Assembly (NCBI GenBank): GCA_023055425.1
Contig: JALGPY010000003.1
Span: 55,475,891-55,539,890, forward strand
DNA length: 64,000 bases
Direction of reading: 5' to 3'
Source: Linanthus parryae
Taxonomy: Eukaryota > Streptophyta > Magnoliopsida > Ericales > Polemoniaceae
Shown here: in pieces, positions 46,198-57,880 of the stretch
Numbering within the stretch: the first letter of the stretch is position 1
Layout: each line of letters starts with the position of its first letter
Notes under the pieces: generated by a model
Told to the model about the DNA's origin: nothing
Databases searched by the model: none
Seen by the model: the letters and a program-made list of their open reading frames with translations, nothing else
Position numbers and translations under genes: made by a program

Positions 46198-47875
46198 TGA
46201 AAGTGTGTAATGTAGACTAAATACAGGACCTAAATACTCTAGAAGGGGGGGTTGAATAGAGTATGGAAACCTTTTGCAAAAACTCAGATTTTAACTAATT
46301 AGCTTTGTGAGAACCTCAAACTCAAGGCCTTGAGATTTTAGAAAACTGTCAGAAACTCTCAAAGGAAAAAAAGAAAGCTTCAAGGCCTTGAACTACTAAC
46401 AGTTCTAAACAGCTTATAAACCCTAGTTTGATTTGAGTTGTGTGCAGCAGATAACGAAATTGTAAAGTAAAAAAAGCAATTTACAGAGTTCAGTCCCAAT
46501 GGACCTAATCTCAGCCTGAGGGATCTAATCCCACCAGGATTGGGCAGACACTTCTTATTACTCACACAGAAACAGCCCTAGATTTTCAAGCCTAAGTGAT
46601 TTCCCTTACACCTATACAGCTTGTGGTTCCAAACCTATCTAGTATCAGCTACTAATTGTTGAGCTAACAAGAACCTCTTGTTGTTCACTTGAACAACCAA
46701 CCACTAGGTTTAGTGAGATTTTAGATATACAAAAGATAAGCAGATTACAAAACAGATGAAGAACACAGTAGAAGAATAAGCTTGTGAAGCCTGGATGTGT
46801 TCTTCTGGAAACTGGAATGATTGATCTTCTGAAATCTGGAATTGAAGCTTGAATTCCTGTGTGTATGAATGAATGATCTCCCACAAATTTGTCACACTTC
46901 TCTCAGTATTCTGCAAGCCCCCATTCTTTCAAAGTTCAAACCAGTCTCTTATCTACCCACTGCAACTGAATGAGAGATTTTAGGATCTCAGTTCCTACAA
47001 ATCCTCTTCTGTTTTCAACTGCAATTCAAAAGACTCTGAGTAGATATCCGTTGGAGTTTGTTGAGATTGTATTCGCACTTTTAACAAACCTGCAACAACA
47101 TTCAAAAATAGCAATAACAAAATCCATAAATATAGCAGTACTAAGACTGTTTGGTTTTCCAAATTCTGATGAAAATTGGTTAAAAGATTAGAACAAAAAT
47201 CTGATTAACTTCTGACACATATAAATCATGATAAACTAGTTTTAGACTCTTAAAAGTCATTAAACAATCACAATAATAAAAATCAAAACCCTCCAAGAAA
47301 GAATCAAATTAGTTTTGTAAAACTGTCAGCAGCTCAAGGCACATCTCAAGGCCTTGAAGCTCTGAACATGCTTCACAGTCTCTCAAAGTTAAGTCCAGAA
47401 AACTTTGATTCTCTCTGATCAGGACATTTGCAATTGTGTTAGATATGTAGTCAATATAAAACATGAGTATATGCAGCAAATCTCTGATCTATATAATCAG
47501 GTAGCCAATCTGCAACACAAGATTGTTAGAACATTCAGCACAATGAAAACAACTCTCAAGGCTTTGAAGCTCTGTCAGTATCTCAAGGCCTTGGAGTATC
47601 AGAAATGCTTTGCCTTTCTCTTTGTCTTTGTCTTTCATCAATCAAAACAATTACTTCTCAAAACACACTCAAGGGTCTTTGAGTCAACATATATAATCAG
47701 ATATCCAATATGCAACACAAGATTGTTAGAACATTCAGCACAATAAAGCTACTGTCAAGGCTTTGAAGCTCTGTCAGTATCTCAAGGCCTTGGTGCATCA
47801 GAAATGCTTTGTCTTTTTTTTCATCACTCAAAACAGTTAATTCTCAAAACACACTTAAGGGTCTTTGAGTCAACA
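46198..47875 (-). repeat. 5' LTR of the SIRE-like element, with duplicated U3 start
   Basis: On the minus strand it starts TGTTGACTCAAAGACCC at 47875 and ends TACACACTTTCA at 46198. The first part occurs twice: 47875-47692 and 47691-about 47485 both begin TGTTGACTCAAAGACCC and share GATTGTTAGAACATTCAGCA. The duplication is absent from the 3' LTR, so it arose afterwards or in this copy only. Confidence 0.88.
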
Positions 47876-49935
47876 TCTTCAATCTGATCATGTTCATCAC
47901 TTCATTTAACTTCATGGGTTTCTCCATATTCCCAATCGGCGACTCCTCCTCTTGTTGACCCAGTTTACCAATACCATTAAAGAGGAGAAATCGAAACTTC
48001 GGAGGTGAATAAGGGATTCTCGAACTGCATAAGCTTCTATAACAATTGAGTCTTCTCTGTATGGTGTAGCAAAACTAATTGCAACAATGATTACGCCAAA
48101 TCTATTCTAAACGACACATTCTCCACGTGCAACCGGATTTTGTGTCAAAATTGCTGCATTCGTGTTTGTTGATAGGGTCTTCTGTTGCATTAAGGTTAAT
48201 TGAAGGCGTAGGATCATAAACTGCAAAGATTGGTGGAAGAGGGAGTCATCAATTTAAGGGTGTAAGCGGTTAAGTTTGGTGCGGTTTAGGTAGAAACTGT
48301 AAACCAACCAGAATTTATCAATTTACTACTTTATAATGAAACCAAACAATTTGTTATAATAAACCGAACTAAATAGGGATGCACCAGCGAAGGCAGAAGG
48401 GCAAGGACAGAAACACCAGCGCCGATATGATTCGAGGCTGAGCTGGCATAAGTGATTTTGCGCCAGCCATATGTGCCTATGTATACAATTTCTAGAGAGC
48501 ATACAATTTCTAGAGAGAATTCCCCTTCGTCCTCCCAATCTGTAAACTTAGAGATCTGACTCTCATAATCTGCTCAATTTATGTTCGACAATTATATTAA
48601 TCGGCAATTCATTACAACAGTTGCTATTCTGATATCAGATTAGTCATCTCTCTCAAATTTACATGTTCTTCTCTAGTTTCTCTCTTAAATCTTTGTTTGA
48701 TCCGTTGATTTGTGATTGTGTTGACCTCTGCTTCACTCCAACGTGTCACACATCAACAATGTTGACTTGAAGGAATTCGGTTCCTAAGGTTTCCAATATC
48801 ACATACTTCCTCCGTTTTTTCTCTTTCTTCCTGGTTTGACTTTTTCATCCGTAACCGGGTTACTTTGACCCGGTGATTTGGATAGCAAAACGAAGAATTT
48901 TTTCGGTTATTTTTTATGGTGCTGTAGACTTAAGTGTACTATACAACACCATGAAAATATTACAAAATTCTTGCACAAGTGCTTCTCATAGTGGATGTTA
49001 TGTGAGTGTCACAAGTGCTTCTCATAATGACAGTGAAATTGTGATCATATGAATTGAAGTCACTACATTCCCTGAATGTGGAGTGACATGTTTCAATATC
49101 GTCTAACATCACTTTGTGAGAAGGTGATTATAAGGACGACAATTGGACATGTTATGAAACATGATGAGGGGTGTGAGTGATGTAGATATGATTTGTCCCT
49201 CCTACATAATGGGGTCAATATCCATGACCACTCAATGAGTGAGACTTAAGAAAATACAAGGTCGTGCTCAAATGAATCAGTATGATATATTGATTTCATT
49301 TGTCTTTCTAAGTCTACTCAGGGTATCAAAAACCTATAGGATGGATTTACAAGGGCAACACTCCATGTCTTGTGTCAAATTTGGATATATGGACAAAGGA
49401 ATTATACGACACGGTAACATTGGTCATAAATGTTAGTAAGATCACCGACTTTCCTATTACTTGGATAGCATCGATGTATTGCTGGATATTGATCAATGTT
49501 TGTAATTGTTACTGCCAACGTAATTGGGAATCTACAGAGTCACACACAAGAATGAATCAAACTGAAATTAATTGCTCATTAGTTAGACTAAAGAGCATTT
49601 AAGAATTTCAGACTTAAGTGCAATCTAATCCTAGTTGTTCGGATTAAAGAGCAAGTCAAATTCTATCATCTCTATAAATACCCTAGCACTGTGGCTAAGT
49701 TTCTTATTCTTTTCAGCACTATTCGTATCAAATACGAATAGCTAGGGTTTGAGCGGATCCGTCCAAGTCCAGCCGATTTTGTGAGACACAATCGTTCGTC
49801 TTCGTCCAACATGCTTGCACCAGCGAAGAAGGAGTTCAGTGCAGATCCATTCGTGTGGATACCGTAGAAGCGATGCACTTTCAACGTTCGTGATCGTCAC
49901 CAGTCAGTGCGACTGAGGTAAACTTCTAAACATCT
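47876..49935. other. gene-free stretch
   Basis: About 2 kb with no recognisable gene. CACAAGTGCTTCTCATA occurs twice (about 48973 and 49009). TCTATAAATACCCTAGCACT near 49670 followed by a transcribed-looking leader resembles the promoter and R region of a copia LTR, but I cannot find LTR ends. ORFs at 48326-48538 and 49239-49602 match nothing known. Confidence 0.45.
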
Positions 49936-49939
49936 GATT

Positions 49940-50546
49940 ATGCTTCTTCACATGGGTCCTTTTTTGTATTTCTCTATGTTTGATTGCCCAAAACCTAACA
50001 TCTACATCTCCAATCCCTTTATTACTAATGCTTGGTCTTCTCCTTCTGCAAGCACCCTTAAGTTGAATTTTTATGGTAGCAAGGATGGAGAGCATGGCAC
50101 TGCTAAATTTGAAGGAGTGATTAGAGATGAAGGAGGACAATGGATAAGAATATATGATGGCCACATTGGGCATAACTCAGTTGGACATAACTCAATGTTG
50201 GAGGCAGAGCTGTTGGGGATTCACAGAGGACTTGTGCTTATATATTCACCAGTTGAATCTTTCAAATGTCCTTATTGAGACTGGTTCTCTTGATGCTATC
50301 AGTAGTATTGAGAACACTATTCTCAGTCCATTTCCCTATTCTAACATCACAAATGATATTAGAGTCTTGTTGGAAGGACACAACTGCTGGATCAAGCACA
50401 TCAAAAGGAAAGCCGATCACTTAGTCGATGCTCTAGCCAAGAAAGGAAGACTTTGGGATGCTACCTTAGTCATTCTTGACAAACCTCCAGAGGATGTAGG
50501 CAATATTGCTGGTAGGGGCATTTTGGCTAGTGACCTTGGTCACTAG
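49940..50546 (+). pseudogene. plant LINE-type RNase H domain, frameshifted
   Basis: Two overlapping frames, 49940-50278 and 50154-50546, form one RNase H of the RVT_3 type. Conserved parts are LKLNFYGSKDG, GVIRDEGGQW, MLEAELLGIHRGL, then VLIETGSLDAI and IKHIKRKADHLVDALAKKG. The first catalytic Asp position (usually LNxDGS) reads Tyr here. A frameshift lies near 50260. The domain is followed by a (TAA)n tail, as at the 3' end of a LINE, so it is probably the end of a 5'-truncated LINE insertion. Confidence 0.75.
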
Positions 50547-50596
50547 TTCTTTCTCTTTGTTTGCTGTTTTTCAAATATGTCGAAGAAAAAAAACTA

Positions 50597-50691
<95 letters not shown>
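50597..50691 (+). repeat. (TAA)n tail
   Basis: About 31 AAT/TAA units about 50 bases after the RNase H stop codon. Plant LINEs often end in A-rich or TAA repeats, so this fits the LINE 3' end. The poly-Leu ORF on the minus strand is an artefact. Confidence 0.9.
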
Positions 50692-50693
<2 letters not shown>

Positions 50694-50821
50694 TCCCTCC
50701 AAGTATAATATTTATATGAAGCGGTATATAAATCGGGCAATTCAGGCTAGCGCGTTGTTTAATACTTATACCCAAGTCTGACTCTAATTACAATTCGAGC
50801 TAAGAATTTATGCCAAAACCT

Positions 50822-52044
50822 GTTTAAATTACTAAAAACATGTGACCAAGCCCTCTTTTAGTGGATCCTCTACCTTATCTCTTCATTCTTTATCTCGAAG
50901 CTCTCTCTGCTCCGCATACCAAAGTGGTAATGGATCGTGCCCCGGGATCTCTCTTTGCAAAGGGGGGCTTAGCCTGTCCCACTTGTTCTTCGCTGATGAC
51001 TGTCTCGTATTCTTTCAGCCTACCCTATCTACATGTTCCAGCCTTAGTTCCACCCTTGAACTTTTTTGCAAAGTCTCAGGGAAAGATATAAATAAGGAGA
51101 ATCCTCTCTCTTCATGAGCCCTAACATTCCTAAGGATCTATTTTTGGGGATTTTCTAGGCATTAAGGTGAATAATGAGAACAATACTTATCTAAGACTTC
51201 CCCTTGTTAGGGACTCTGTGTCGGATATGCTCGAAGGTTGGCAGGGTAAATTCCTCAACATTGCTGGAAGGCTCACTCTTGCAAAGTCTGTCCTCTCAGC
51301 TCTTCCATCTTACGTTAGTGCCTCCTTTAAGCTCCCGTCAACTTTGAATGAAGAAATTTCAAACAACATTCATAATTTATGGTGGAATCCTAACAAACAC
51401 CCCCCCCGCCCCCGAAAACAACCCCTGAGGACATCTTTTGCCAATCTAAATTAATGGGTGGGGGGGGGGGGTCTTGGCCTAAGGAATTTAACTGGTTTAG
51501 TCATGCTTTGCTTCCCTCTATGGCTTGGAACCTTTACAATAACCCCGATTTGCTCGTCTTCTAGATCTTTTTCTATAAGTATTGCAGGAAAAAAGATCTT
51601 ATGGATGTTGAAGGAAGACCTCATTTGGAATGTGGGTTGTGGCGACATAATTCATCTTCTAAAGGATAAATGAATCCCTGGTTTAACAACTCCTTCTATA
51701 AAATTTGTCACTCCGGAGTACAAAAACTTGAATAACTTGAATGCCTATGTCAAAGACTGGATCAGATCTTCTAATGGCTACCAAGAATGGAGAAAAAATT
51801 TGATTTTTGAGACTGTACCAAGCTTCATTTCTCATCATATCCTTGCTACCCAACTCCCTCCCAACAAGGAACGGGACACCATTATCTCGCCTTACACAAG
51901 GAATGGTCAATTCTCTACGAAGTCGGGTTATAACTTTCTAAATGGAAAACTCATGAAATTCCACTTACCTAGCGGTCTTCTTGATTATATTCACATGGAT
52001 TCAAGGAATAGAACTTGGAATGCCATATGGGGTATTGAGATCCG
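50822..52044 (+). pseudogene. LINE reverse transcriptase C-terminal part, decayed
   Basis: Fragments in all three frames give the L1-type RT after the fingers. DPLPYLFILYLEALS precedes HLFFADDCLVFF with the catalytic F-A-D-D at 50989-51000. Then come FCKVSGKDIN, YLRLPLVRD, WQGKFLNIAGRLTLAKSVLSA, GGGGLGLRNLT, and after 51700 the C-terminal NAYVKDWI ... NGQFSTKSGYNFL and RTWNAIWGIEIR. It breaks at 52044, where the Athila-like LTR begins. C and G runs at 51401-51408 and 51457-51470 have changed length. Confidence 0.8.
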
Positions 52045-53626
52045 TGATAACTCCCCACTAGGGGTTATCTTTTAGCCTGAAATAACGTGTTTTGTGTCGG
52101 GAAGTAGCCAGAATTCACCCCTAAAAAGCCTCAGAAGTGAGAGTGATATGTTTATTAGCTATTCGTAAATTTATGCGTACGTTATGCTTTTATTGGATAT
52201 GATCGCGGGTGTGTTCATGTTGTCTATGCAAGAACAGGGCTTGTGAATACAGCATGAATAACGCAGGGAAATAGGAAGAGGCAAAGGAGGCAGAAGAGGA
52301 GCTGAGGAGCCACTGTGTGCGTATATACACATAGCCTGTACATATATACGCACACATAACAAATACAGGGGAGCTTTGGCCAAGACAAGAGCACTTTCTG
52401 CGTATATACGCACATTTCTGACACCCCTACGCACACATGGAGAGATGCAGGGAGCCCAGGGAGCACTGTGTGCGTATATACGCACATCCTATACGTATAT
52501 ACACACACCGAAGACAGGGGAAAGATTTGGAGGCTTGCTGTGTGCGTATATACGCACATCCTGTACGTATATACGCACAATTTGGAGTTTTTTTGGGGCG
52601 GTGGAGTAAGGCAAGTTCGTGATTTCAAACACATCGTTTCAGGAATACTTCAGAACTATATAAATACTTGTCCAGAGCATGTTTGAAGACACAACAACAC
52701 ATCCCAAGGAAAATTTTGAGCATCCCCGGAGAGCACGGAAGCGCGATTCCAAATTCGAAGACCTAGTTTGATCTTATTCTCTCTCTCATTCAAAAACTGT
52801 GTTATTTACATTATGAATTCTAGTATCTAAACAATTACCTAGGTTCTCGATGAACCTCGGGTTTCGTATTCAGAGATTCGTACTATGTTTTGATTATGGA
52901 TTCATGATTGCACTATCTTAATTTAGCAGTATTCTCAGTTATTCTGTCTTTGAATCTAATCGTTTATGCATGACCAGAGTCGCGAACCAGAATTGCTACA
53001 GACCCGACCCTGTAGGTGAAAACATCAGGTTAGGGTTAGGAAGAGAAGACAGGATTTAGTACCTTACCTTGACGGACCGACCAGATAAAGGGAGATAGGT
53101 CTAGCAAAAAAACGTAAGACCGAATGTTAGAGAATCTGACCCTGACCATTAGGACAGGTTAAAAACCTTAGAAGACTTAGAGCTAGACTTCAGACTTAGG
53201 CAGCTTAACATGAATCCGAAAGTCTGCAGGATCGTGACAACGTGTGGGATCTGAAAGGTTACCGCACAACTGGTACGTGGCACGGGTAATTAAAACTGCT
53301 TTGTGTTTTCATATCAAACAAAGAACGAGAATCTGTAGGAACCCTAGGGGATCCTGGGACCTAGTCTTACATACCCTATATTTTATAAAACTCGAAAGAA
53401 CATTTCAGAGAAACTTCACAAAAAAATATTTACGCTTAGTTCTTTACTTTTAGTATTTAGTTAGTAACCACAATCTCAAAATTACTTCTCCTTTTAGACT
53501 GTGTTAGTTAATCCTGATTACTCAAAAACCCTGAAACACTCCTCATGGGGACGATTAACCGAGTTGAAATACATCCGGTACTACTCGATTCATACACTTG
53601 CGAATAGCACGTTAGTATGCGCATCA
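52045..53626 (+). repeat. 5' LTR of the Athila-like element
   Basis: It starts TGATAACTCCCC, whose first bases form a stem-loop with GGGGTTATC at 52061-52069 (4-base loop). It ends near GCATCA just before the primer-binding site. It contains the palindrome array at 52313-52580. No gene lies within it; ORFs over the array (Val-Tyr-Thr-His repeats) are artefacts. The partner LTR is outside the window, so the ends are inferred. Confidence 0.75.
52313..52580. repeat. array of TGTGCGTATATACGCACA palindromes
   Basis: The perfect 18-bp palindrome occurs at 52469-52486 and 52541-52558. Near-copies or half-copies lie at about 52315, 52338, 52399, 52429, 52492 and 52564. In three cases a second, slightly changed palindrome starts 23 bases after the first (52315/52338, 52469/52492, 52541/52564), so the unit is a pair. 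The array lies in the U3 promoter region of the LTR. Confidence 0.92.
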
Positions 53627-53632
53627 AGTTTT

Positions 53633-53650
53633 TGGCGCCGTTGCCGGGGA
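53633..53650 (+). other. primer-binding site, tRNA-Asp type
   Basis: TGGCGCCGTTGCCGGGGA is the primer-binding sequence of Athila-type elements, complementary to the 3' end of tRNA-Asp. It follows the LTR end by a few bases. Confidence 0.9.
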
Positions 53651-53850
53651 AGGGTTTATTTAGTAGTCATAATTAATTTTTTCAGAGTTTTTTCCTTTGA
53701 TTTTTTATTTTTTTATGCTTCTCACTGCTCTTGAAATCACGTTTTTAGGAACTTTCATAGAATGCCCATATTGCCCCGCGAATTGGTGCAGCCACTCGAA
53801 AACCCAGAAAAACTCTACACAGAGCAGAACCGCAGACACCAAGAAAGCAA

Positions 53851-54661
53851 ATGGCTCACAACGAAGGAGACCGGCCTGCAAATCCAACAACTGGCCAAGA
53901 GGCACCAGAGACACGTACCCCAGCCCAGATGGCTCGTTACATCGAAGAGCTCATCACAGCAGGTTTTGATGCCCGGAACAACCAGAGGACATACAACAGA
54001 TCTGGGAAGGCATTGGTGGAAAACTTTGACGTCCCCACGGGAGAACATGAGCGAGCATTGTAGTGTCCGAGATCACCGCAGAACACTTCGATTTAAAACC
54101 CTCCACTATCCAGATTGTTGAGACCCTCTGCCCATTCCATGGCAAGGCTGACGAAGACCGAACGACTTCATCGGGAAATTCGAGGACTACTGCAATAAAG
54201 TCCTGTATAAGGGAGTCGATGCAGAGGCACTCATGCTAATTCTCTTTCCATACTACCTATACGGAGTGGCCAAAGACTGGCTCGAATACCGACCACCCAG
54301 ATCCATCACTACATGGGAAGGATGCGTCACGGATTTTTTGGCCAGATTTTACCGCGCTTCCCGGTTCATTCAACTACAAAGCGAGATTCTGTCATTCATG
54401 AAGAAGACGGGGGAGACGGTGGTGGACGCATGAGACAGATTAATGAGATTGGTAAAGAGATGCCCGAACCATGGTTTTGGAGACCTGAAGATCCTGCAGG
54501 TATTCCACCATGCCCTAGACAGGGAAAGTACTGACATAATTGACAGAGAAGCCGGAGGAAACTTTCTCTACCATGTGGATAAAGACGGTGCCTATGAGCT
54601 GATGAAGAAGTTAGCCAAGCAGGACACTCGACTATTTGACGATCGCAGAATCACGGCCTGA
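53851..54661 (+). pseudogene. Athila gag, N-terminal and central part, broken
   Basis: ATG at 53851 starts MAHNEGDRP. The conserved Athila gag core follows across frames: TIQIVETLCPFHGKADED, YLYGVAKDWLEYRP, WEGCVTDFLARFYRASR, then LKILQVFHHALDR and ELMKKLAKQDTR. There are at least three frame changes (about 54060, 54160 and 54435) and a TGA at 54659-54661. Its role would have been nucleocapsid formation. Confidence 0.8.
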
Positions 54662-54670
54662 GCCGAGCCA

Positions 54671-56002
54671 GTGGAAGACGACCGGATAGATAATCTGGAC
54701 AAGATCGTGCAAGACTTGGTTAAGAAAGTCTACTCGGAAAAGAAGGTTGTTGCAGCAATAGGAGAACGAGATTTGGACGCAGCCATTGAGGAGCTCGGGA
54801 CTGAGGATGCCAATTACGTAAAGCATCAGAGGGATCCGAGCCGGTATAGACCGGGCACAAGAGATCATCCCGGGTTCCGATATGGAAACCCGAATTCTGC
54901 GATTTATGCACTAGGATTCCAGCACAGGCCACAGGCACATCAGGCAGCACCTGCAGAGCAAGTACATCCAGGACTATCAGCACAACAGTACGATGCTCAG
55001 AAGAAGAAAATTGAGTCCATGTTTCAAACTATGGAGTCCCGGTTTGCACATATGGACGCCCTAACAGCTGACGTGCAGTCGACCAAAACTTCACTGCGCA
55101 CTTTGGAAGTACAAGTAGGGCAGCTAGCACAGGAGCTAACTGAAAGAGAACCAGGGAACCTACCCTCGACCACAGTAAACAATCCACGTGCTCAGATCAA
55201 TGTCATCACCACTCGAAGTGGATTAGCACTACAGGATCCGCCGTATTCTAGCCATGCAGGTGTAGTAAAGTCGAAAGAAATCGAACACAATTTTTTTGGC
55301 AAGGATGACAGTGTTGCTGACAGCCCCCAGGCGAAGGGCCCGGTTGAGCAGGATGCAGTGCAGGCCGAAAAGGAAGCTGAAATGGTACCTATCTCCAAGG
55401 AGGTGCCGTATCCTTTGAAGACACTGAAGAGGGATGATAGCAAGGACTACGCCAGGTTCCTCGAGATGTTCAAAAAGTTGCAGATCAACATACCGTTTGC
55501 TGAGGCATTGGCAAAGATGCCCACTTATGCCAAGTTCCTTAAAGACATTTTGTATGGAAGGAAACGTATGAGCGATTTTGAGACAATAAATCTGACGGCA
55601 GAAGGGAGCAATTGTGTGAAGAATGGGCTACCAAGGAAGAGAAAGGACCCTCGCAGTTTCGTCATCCCGGTAACCCTAGGTAATTCTTACATAGGAAAGG
55701 CTCTGTGTGACCTAGGGGCTAGCATCAATCTGACGCCGTTGACGATTTTCAAGAATTTGAAAGTCGGTGAACTGAGACCCACCAGAATCATGCTGCAGAT
55801 GGCGGACAGATCCGTGAAACAGGCTTACGGGGTTTTAGAAGATATTCTGGTGAAAGTAGGAGAACTGATTTTTCCGGCAGATTTCGTGATTCTGGACATG
55901 GAAGCAGGGGAGGTACCACTTATTCTTGGCAGACAATTTTTGGCCACCGGAGAGGCCATGATAAACTGCAAAAGCGAAGAACAGACCATGCAGATTAAAT
56001 AA
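54671..56002 (+). pseudogene. Athila gag C-terminus and aspartic protease
   Basis: A 443-codon frame in the same frame as the preceding segment. It has the linker with VGQLAQELTERE and NVITTRSG, then PYPLKTLKRDDSKDYARFLE, AKMPTYAKFLKDIL and the protease ALCDLGASINLTPL, where the active site reads D-L-G as in other Athila elements. PADFVILD and PLILGRQFLATG follow. It stops at TAA 56000-56002, and the same frame continues at 56009. The M at 54671 is not a true start. Confidence 0.88.
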
Positions 56003-56008
56003 GACAAG

Positions 56009-57142
56009 GTGACATTTAACGTCTTCAAAAATCTGCAGTTGCCAAATTACTATGAGCACGAGGATGTGTATGCTATAGAGGTAGTCGATGAAGGCAGGGA
56101 AAACGAGGAGATGGATAAAATATGGGAAGAAATCGAAAATGTGTATACCCAAGACGAAGAGAGATCCCGGTGTGAGCAGGCCATGAGAACGGAACATTGG
56201 ACCACTTTGCACATAGACGAAGATGGTGCGCAGAGAATGGCCCTAGATCCGTCACTCAAAGAGCCGCCTGCATTGAAGCTGAAATTGCTCCCAAGTCACC
56301 TATGGTACGCGTATATTGGTGATAATGATACTATGCCCGTAATTGTTTCGTCTCTTCTATCTCAGGAACAGGAGCATAAACTGCTGGAAGTATTGCGACA
56401 CCATAAAGAGGCAATCGCCTGGAAAACTGCGGATATCAAGGGGATCAGCCCCTCCTACTTCATGCACAAGATCAGAATCCATGAGGGCAAAAAGCCAGTG
56501 ATTCAGCCCCAGCGCAGACTGAATCCGAACATGAAGGATGTGGTGCGGAAAGAGGTTATGAAGTGGCTGGAAGCAGAAATTATTTACCCCATCTCAGACA
56601 TCACATGGATCAGCCCAGTCCAGTGCATGCCCAAGAAAGGGGTTATCATGGTGGTGCAAAACGAAGCTCAGGAGCAGATAGCACAACGTACTGTCATAGG
56701 TTGGCGGATCTGTATGGATTACCGGAAGCTGAACGAGGCAACATTGAAGGACCACTTCTCGTTACCGTTCGTGGACCAGATGCTCAATAGGCTGGCTTAT
56801 CATGCCTACTACTGTTTTCTGGACGCGTATTCCGGGTACAATCAGATTTACATAGCCCCGGAAGATCATGTGAAGATGACTTTTACATGCCCATACGGTA
56901 CGTTTGCCTTTCGGCGCATGCCGTTCGGGTTGTGTAGCGCTCCAGCAACGTTCCAAAGATGCATGATGGCCATATTTTCGGATATGATCGAGAAAAATTT
57001 GGAGGTCTTCATGGACGATTTTTCGTTCATTGGGGACAGTTTTGAAGAATGTCTACACCACTTGGACCAGGTGCTGATCCGATCCAAGAAGTCCAATCTC
57101 GTGCTGAATTGGGAAAAGTGCCATTTTATGGTTATTGAATGA
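56009..57142 (+). pseudogene. Athila reverse transcriptase
   Basis: In frame with the protease after one stop. RT blocks are HKIRIHEGKKPVIQPQRRLN, ISPVQCMPKKG, GWRICMDYRKLNEATLKDHF, FLDAYSGYNQI, RRMPFGLCSAPATFQRCM and the catalytic FMDDFS (Y-x-D-D family). The frame ends in TGA at 57140-57142, immediately before IVLGHKIS, which is conserved, so the stop is a point mutation inside RT. Confidence 0.92.
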
Positions 57143-57145
57143 ATA

Positions 57146-57880
57146 GTGCTGGGTCACAAAATTTCCATCAAGGGACTGGAGGTAGACTGGTTCAAGATTG
57201 AAGTTCTCAAGCAATTTCCATATCCAACAACCGTAAAGGCAATCAAAAGTTTTCTGGGACATGCAGGATTTTACCGGAGATTCATCAAGGACTTTTTCAA
57301 GATTACAAAGCCACTCTGTGCTTTGCTCAGAAAAGATGTGCCCTTTAACTTTGACGAAGCGTGTCAGCAGGCCTTCGACCATCTAAAGGAGAAGCTGACC
57401 ACGACTCCGGTAATCACAACGCTTGACTGGTCACTCCCGTTTGAGCTCAAGTGTGATGTCAGCGATTATGTAGTTGGTGCAGTTTTGGGGCAGAGAAAGG
57501 ACAAGGTCTGTCACGTGATCTATTACGCAAGAAGGGTTCTTAATGATGCGCAGATCAACGACGGGACTATAGAAAAGGAACTGCTTGCCGTAGTATATGC
57601 TCTGGACGAATTCCGGCATACTTGGTCGGATCGAAAGGGATCGTTTTTACTGACCACAACGCCCTGAAATACCTGTTGGATAAGAAGGAGGCAAAACCGA
57701 GGCTGCTGAGATGGGTGCTACTCATGCAGGAATTTGATGTAGAGATTCGGGACAAGAAGGGAGTCGAAACGTAGTTGCAGACCACCTATCAAGGCTCGAG
57801 AATTCTGCGATGGACCCGGTGCCGATTCAAGAATTTTTTTTGGACGAGCATATTTTGGCAGTCAAGATTGGAAGCCATGG
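57146..57880 (+). pseudogene. Athila reverse transcriptase end and RNase H
   Basis: The same frame as the preceding RT continues with VLGHKIS, IKSFLGHAGFYRRFIKDF, FELKCDVSDYVVGAVLGQR and [16 protein letters not shown]. After a frameshift near 57650, [21 protein letters not shown] and the end of RNase H follow to about 57880. It lies directly upstream of integrase. 57880-58055 is linker sequence with stops and no separate gene. Confidence 0.88.

Larger units (their letters stand above)
39091..47875 (-). mobile_element. SIRE-like Ty1/copia retrotransposon with reverse transcriptase deleted
   Basis: Minus-strand order: 5' LTR 47875-46198, primer-binding site 46195-46184, gag, protease-integrase, a reverse transcriptase stub, an env-position ORF, polypurine tract near 40575-40556, 3' LTR 40555-39091. 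The large gag with a second zinc-knuckle region and an extra ORF after pol are features of the SIRE/Maximus lineage. Most of reverse transcriptase and all of RNase H are missing, and several frames are broken. Its unusual trait is a CAAGGCCTTG-type palindrome repeated about two dozen times across LTRs and coding parts. Confidence 0.88.

Noticed and set aside
50527..50775. Poly-Leu membrane protein on the minus strand
   Set aside because: It is the complement of the (TAA)n LINE tail.
52313..52580. CRISPR-like or gene-coding repeat (Val-Tyr-Thr-His ORFs)
   Set aside because: Spacing is irregular, the repeats are palindromes within an LTR, and the genome is eukaryotic; the ORFs are by-products of the palindromes.
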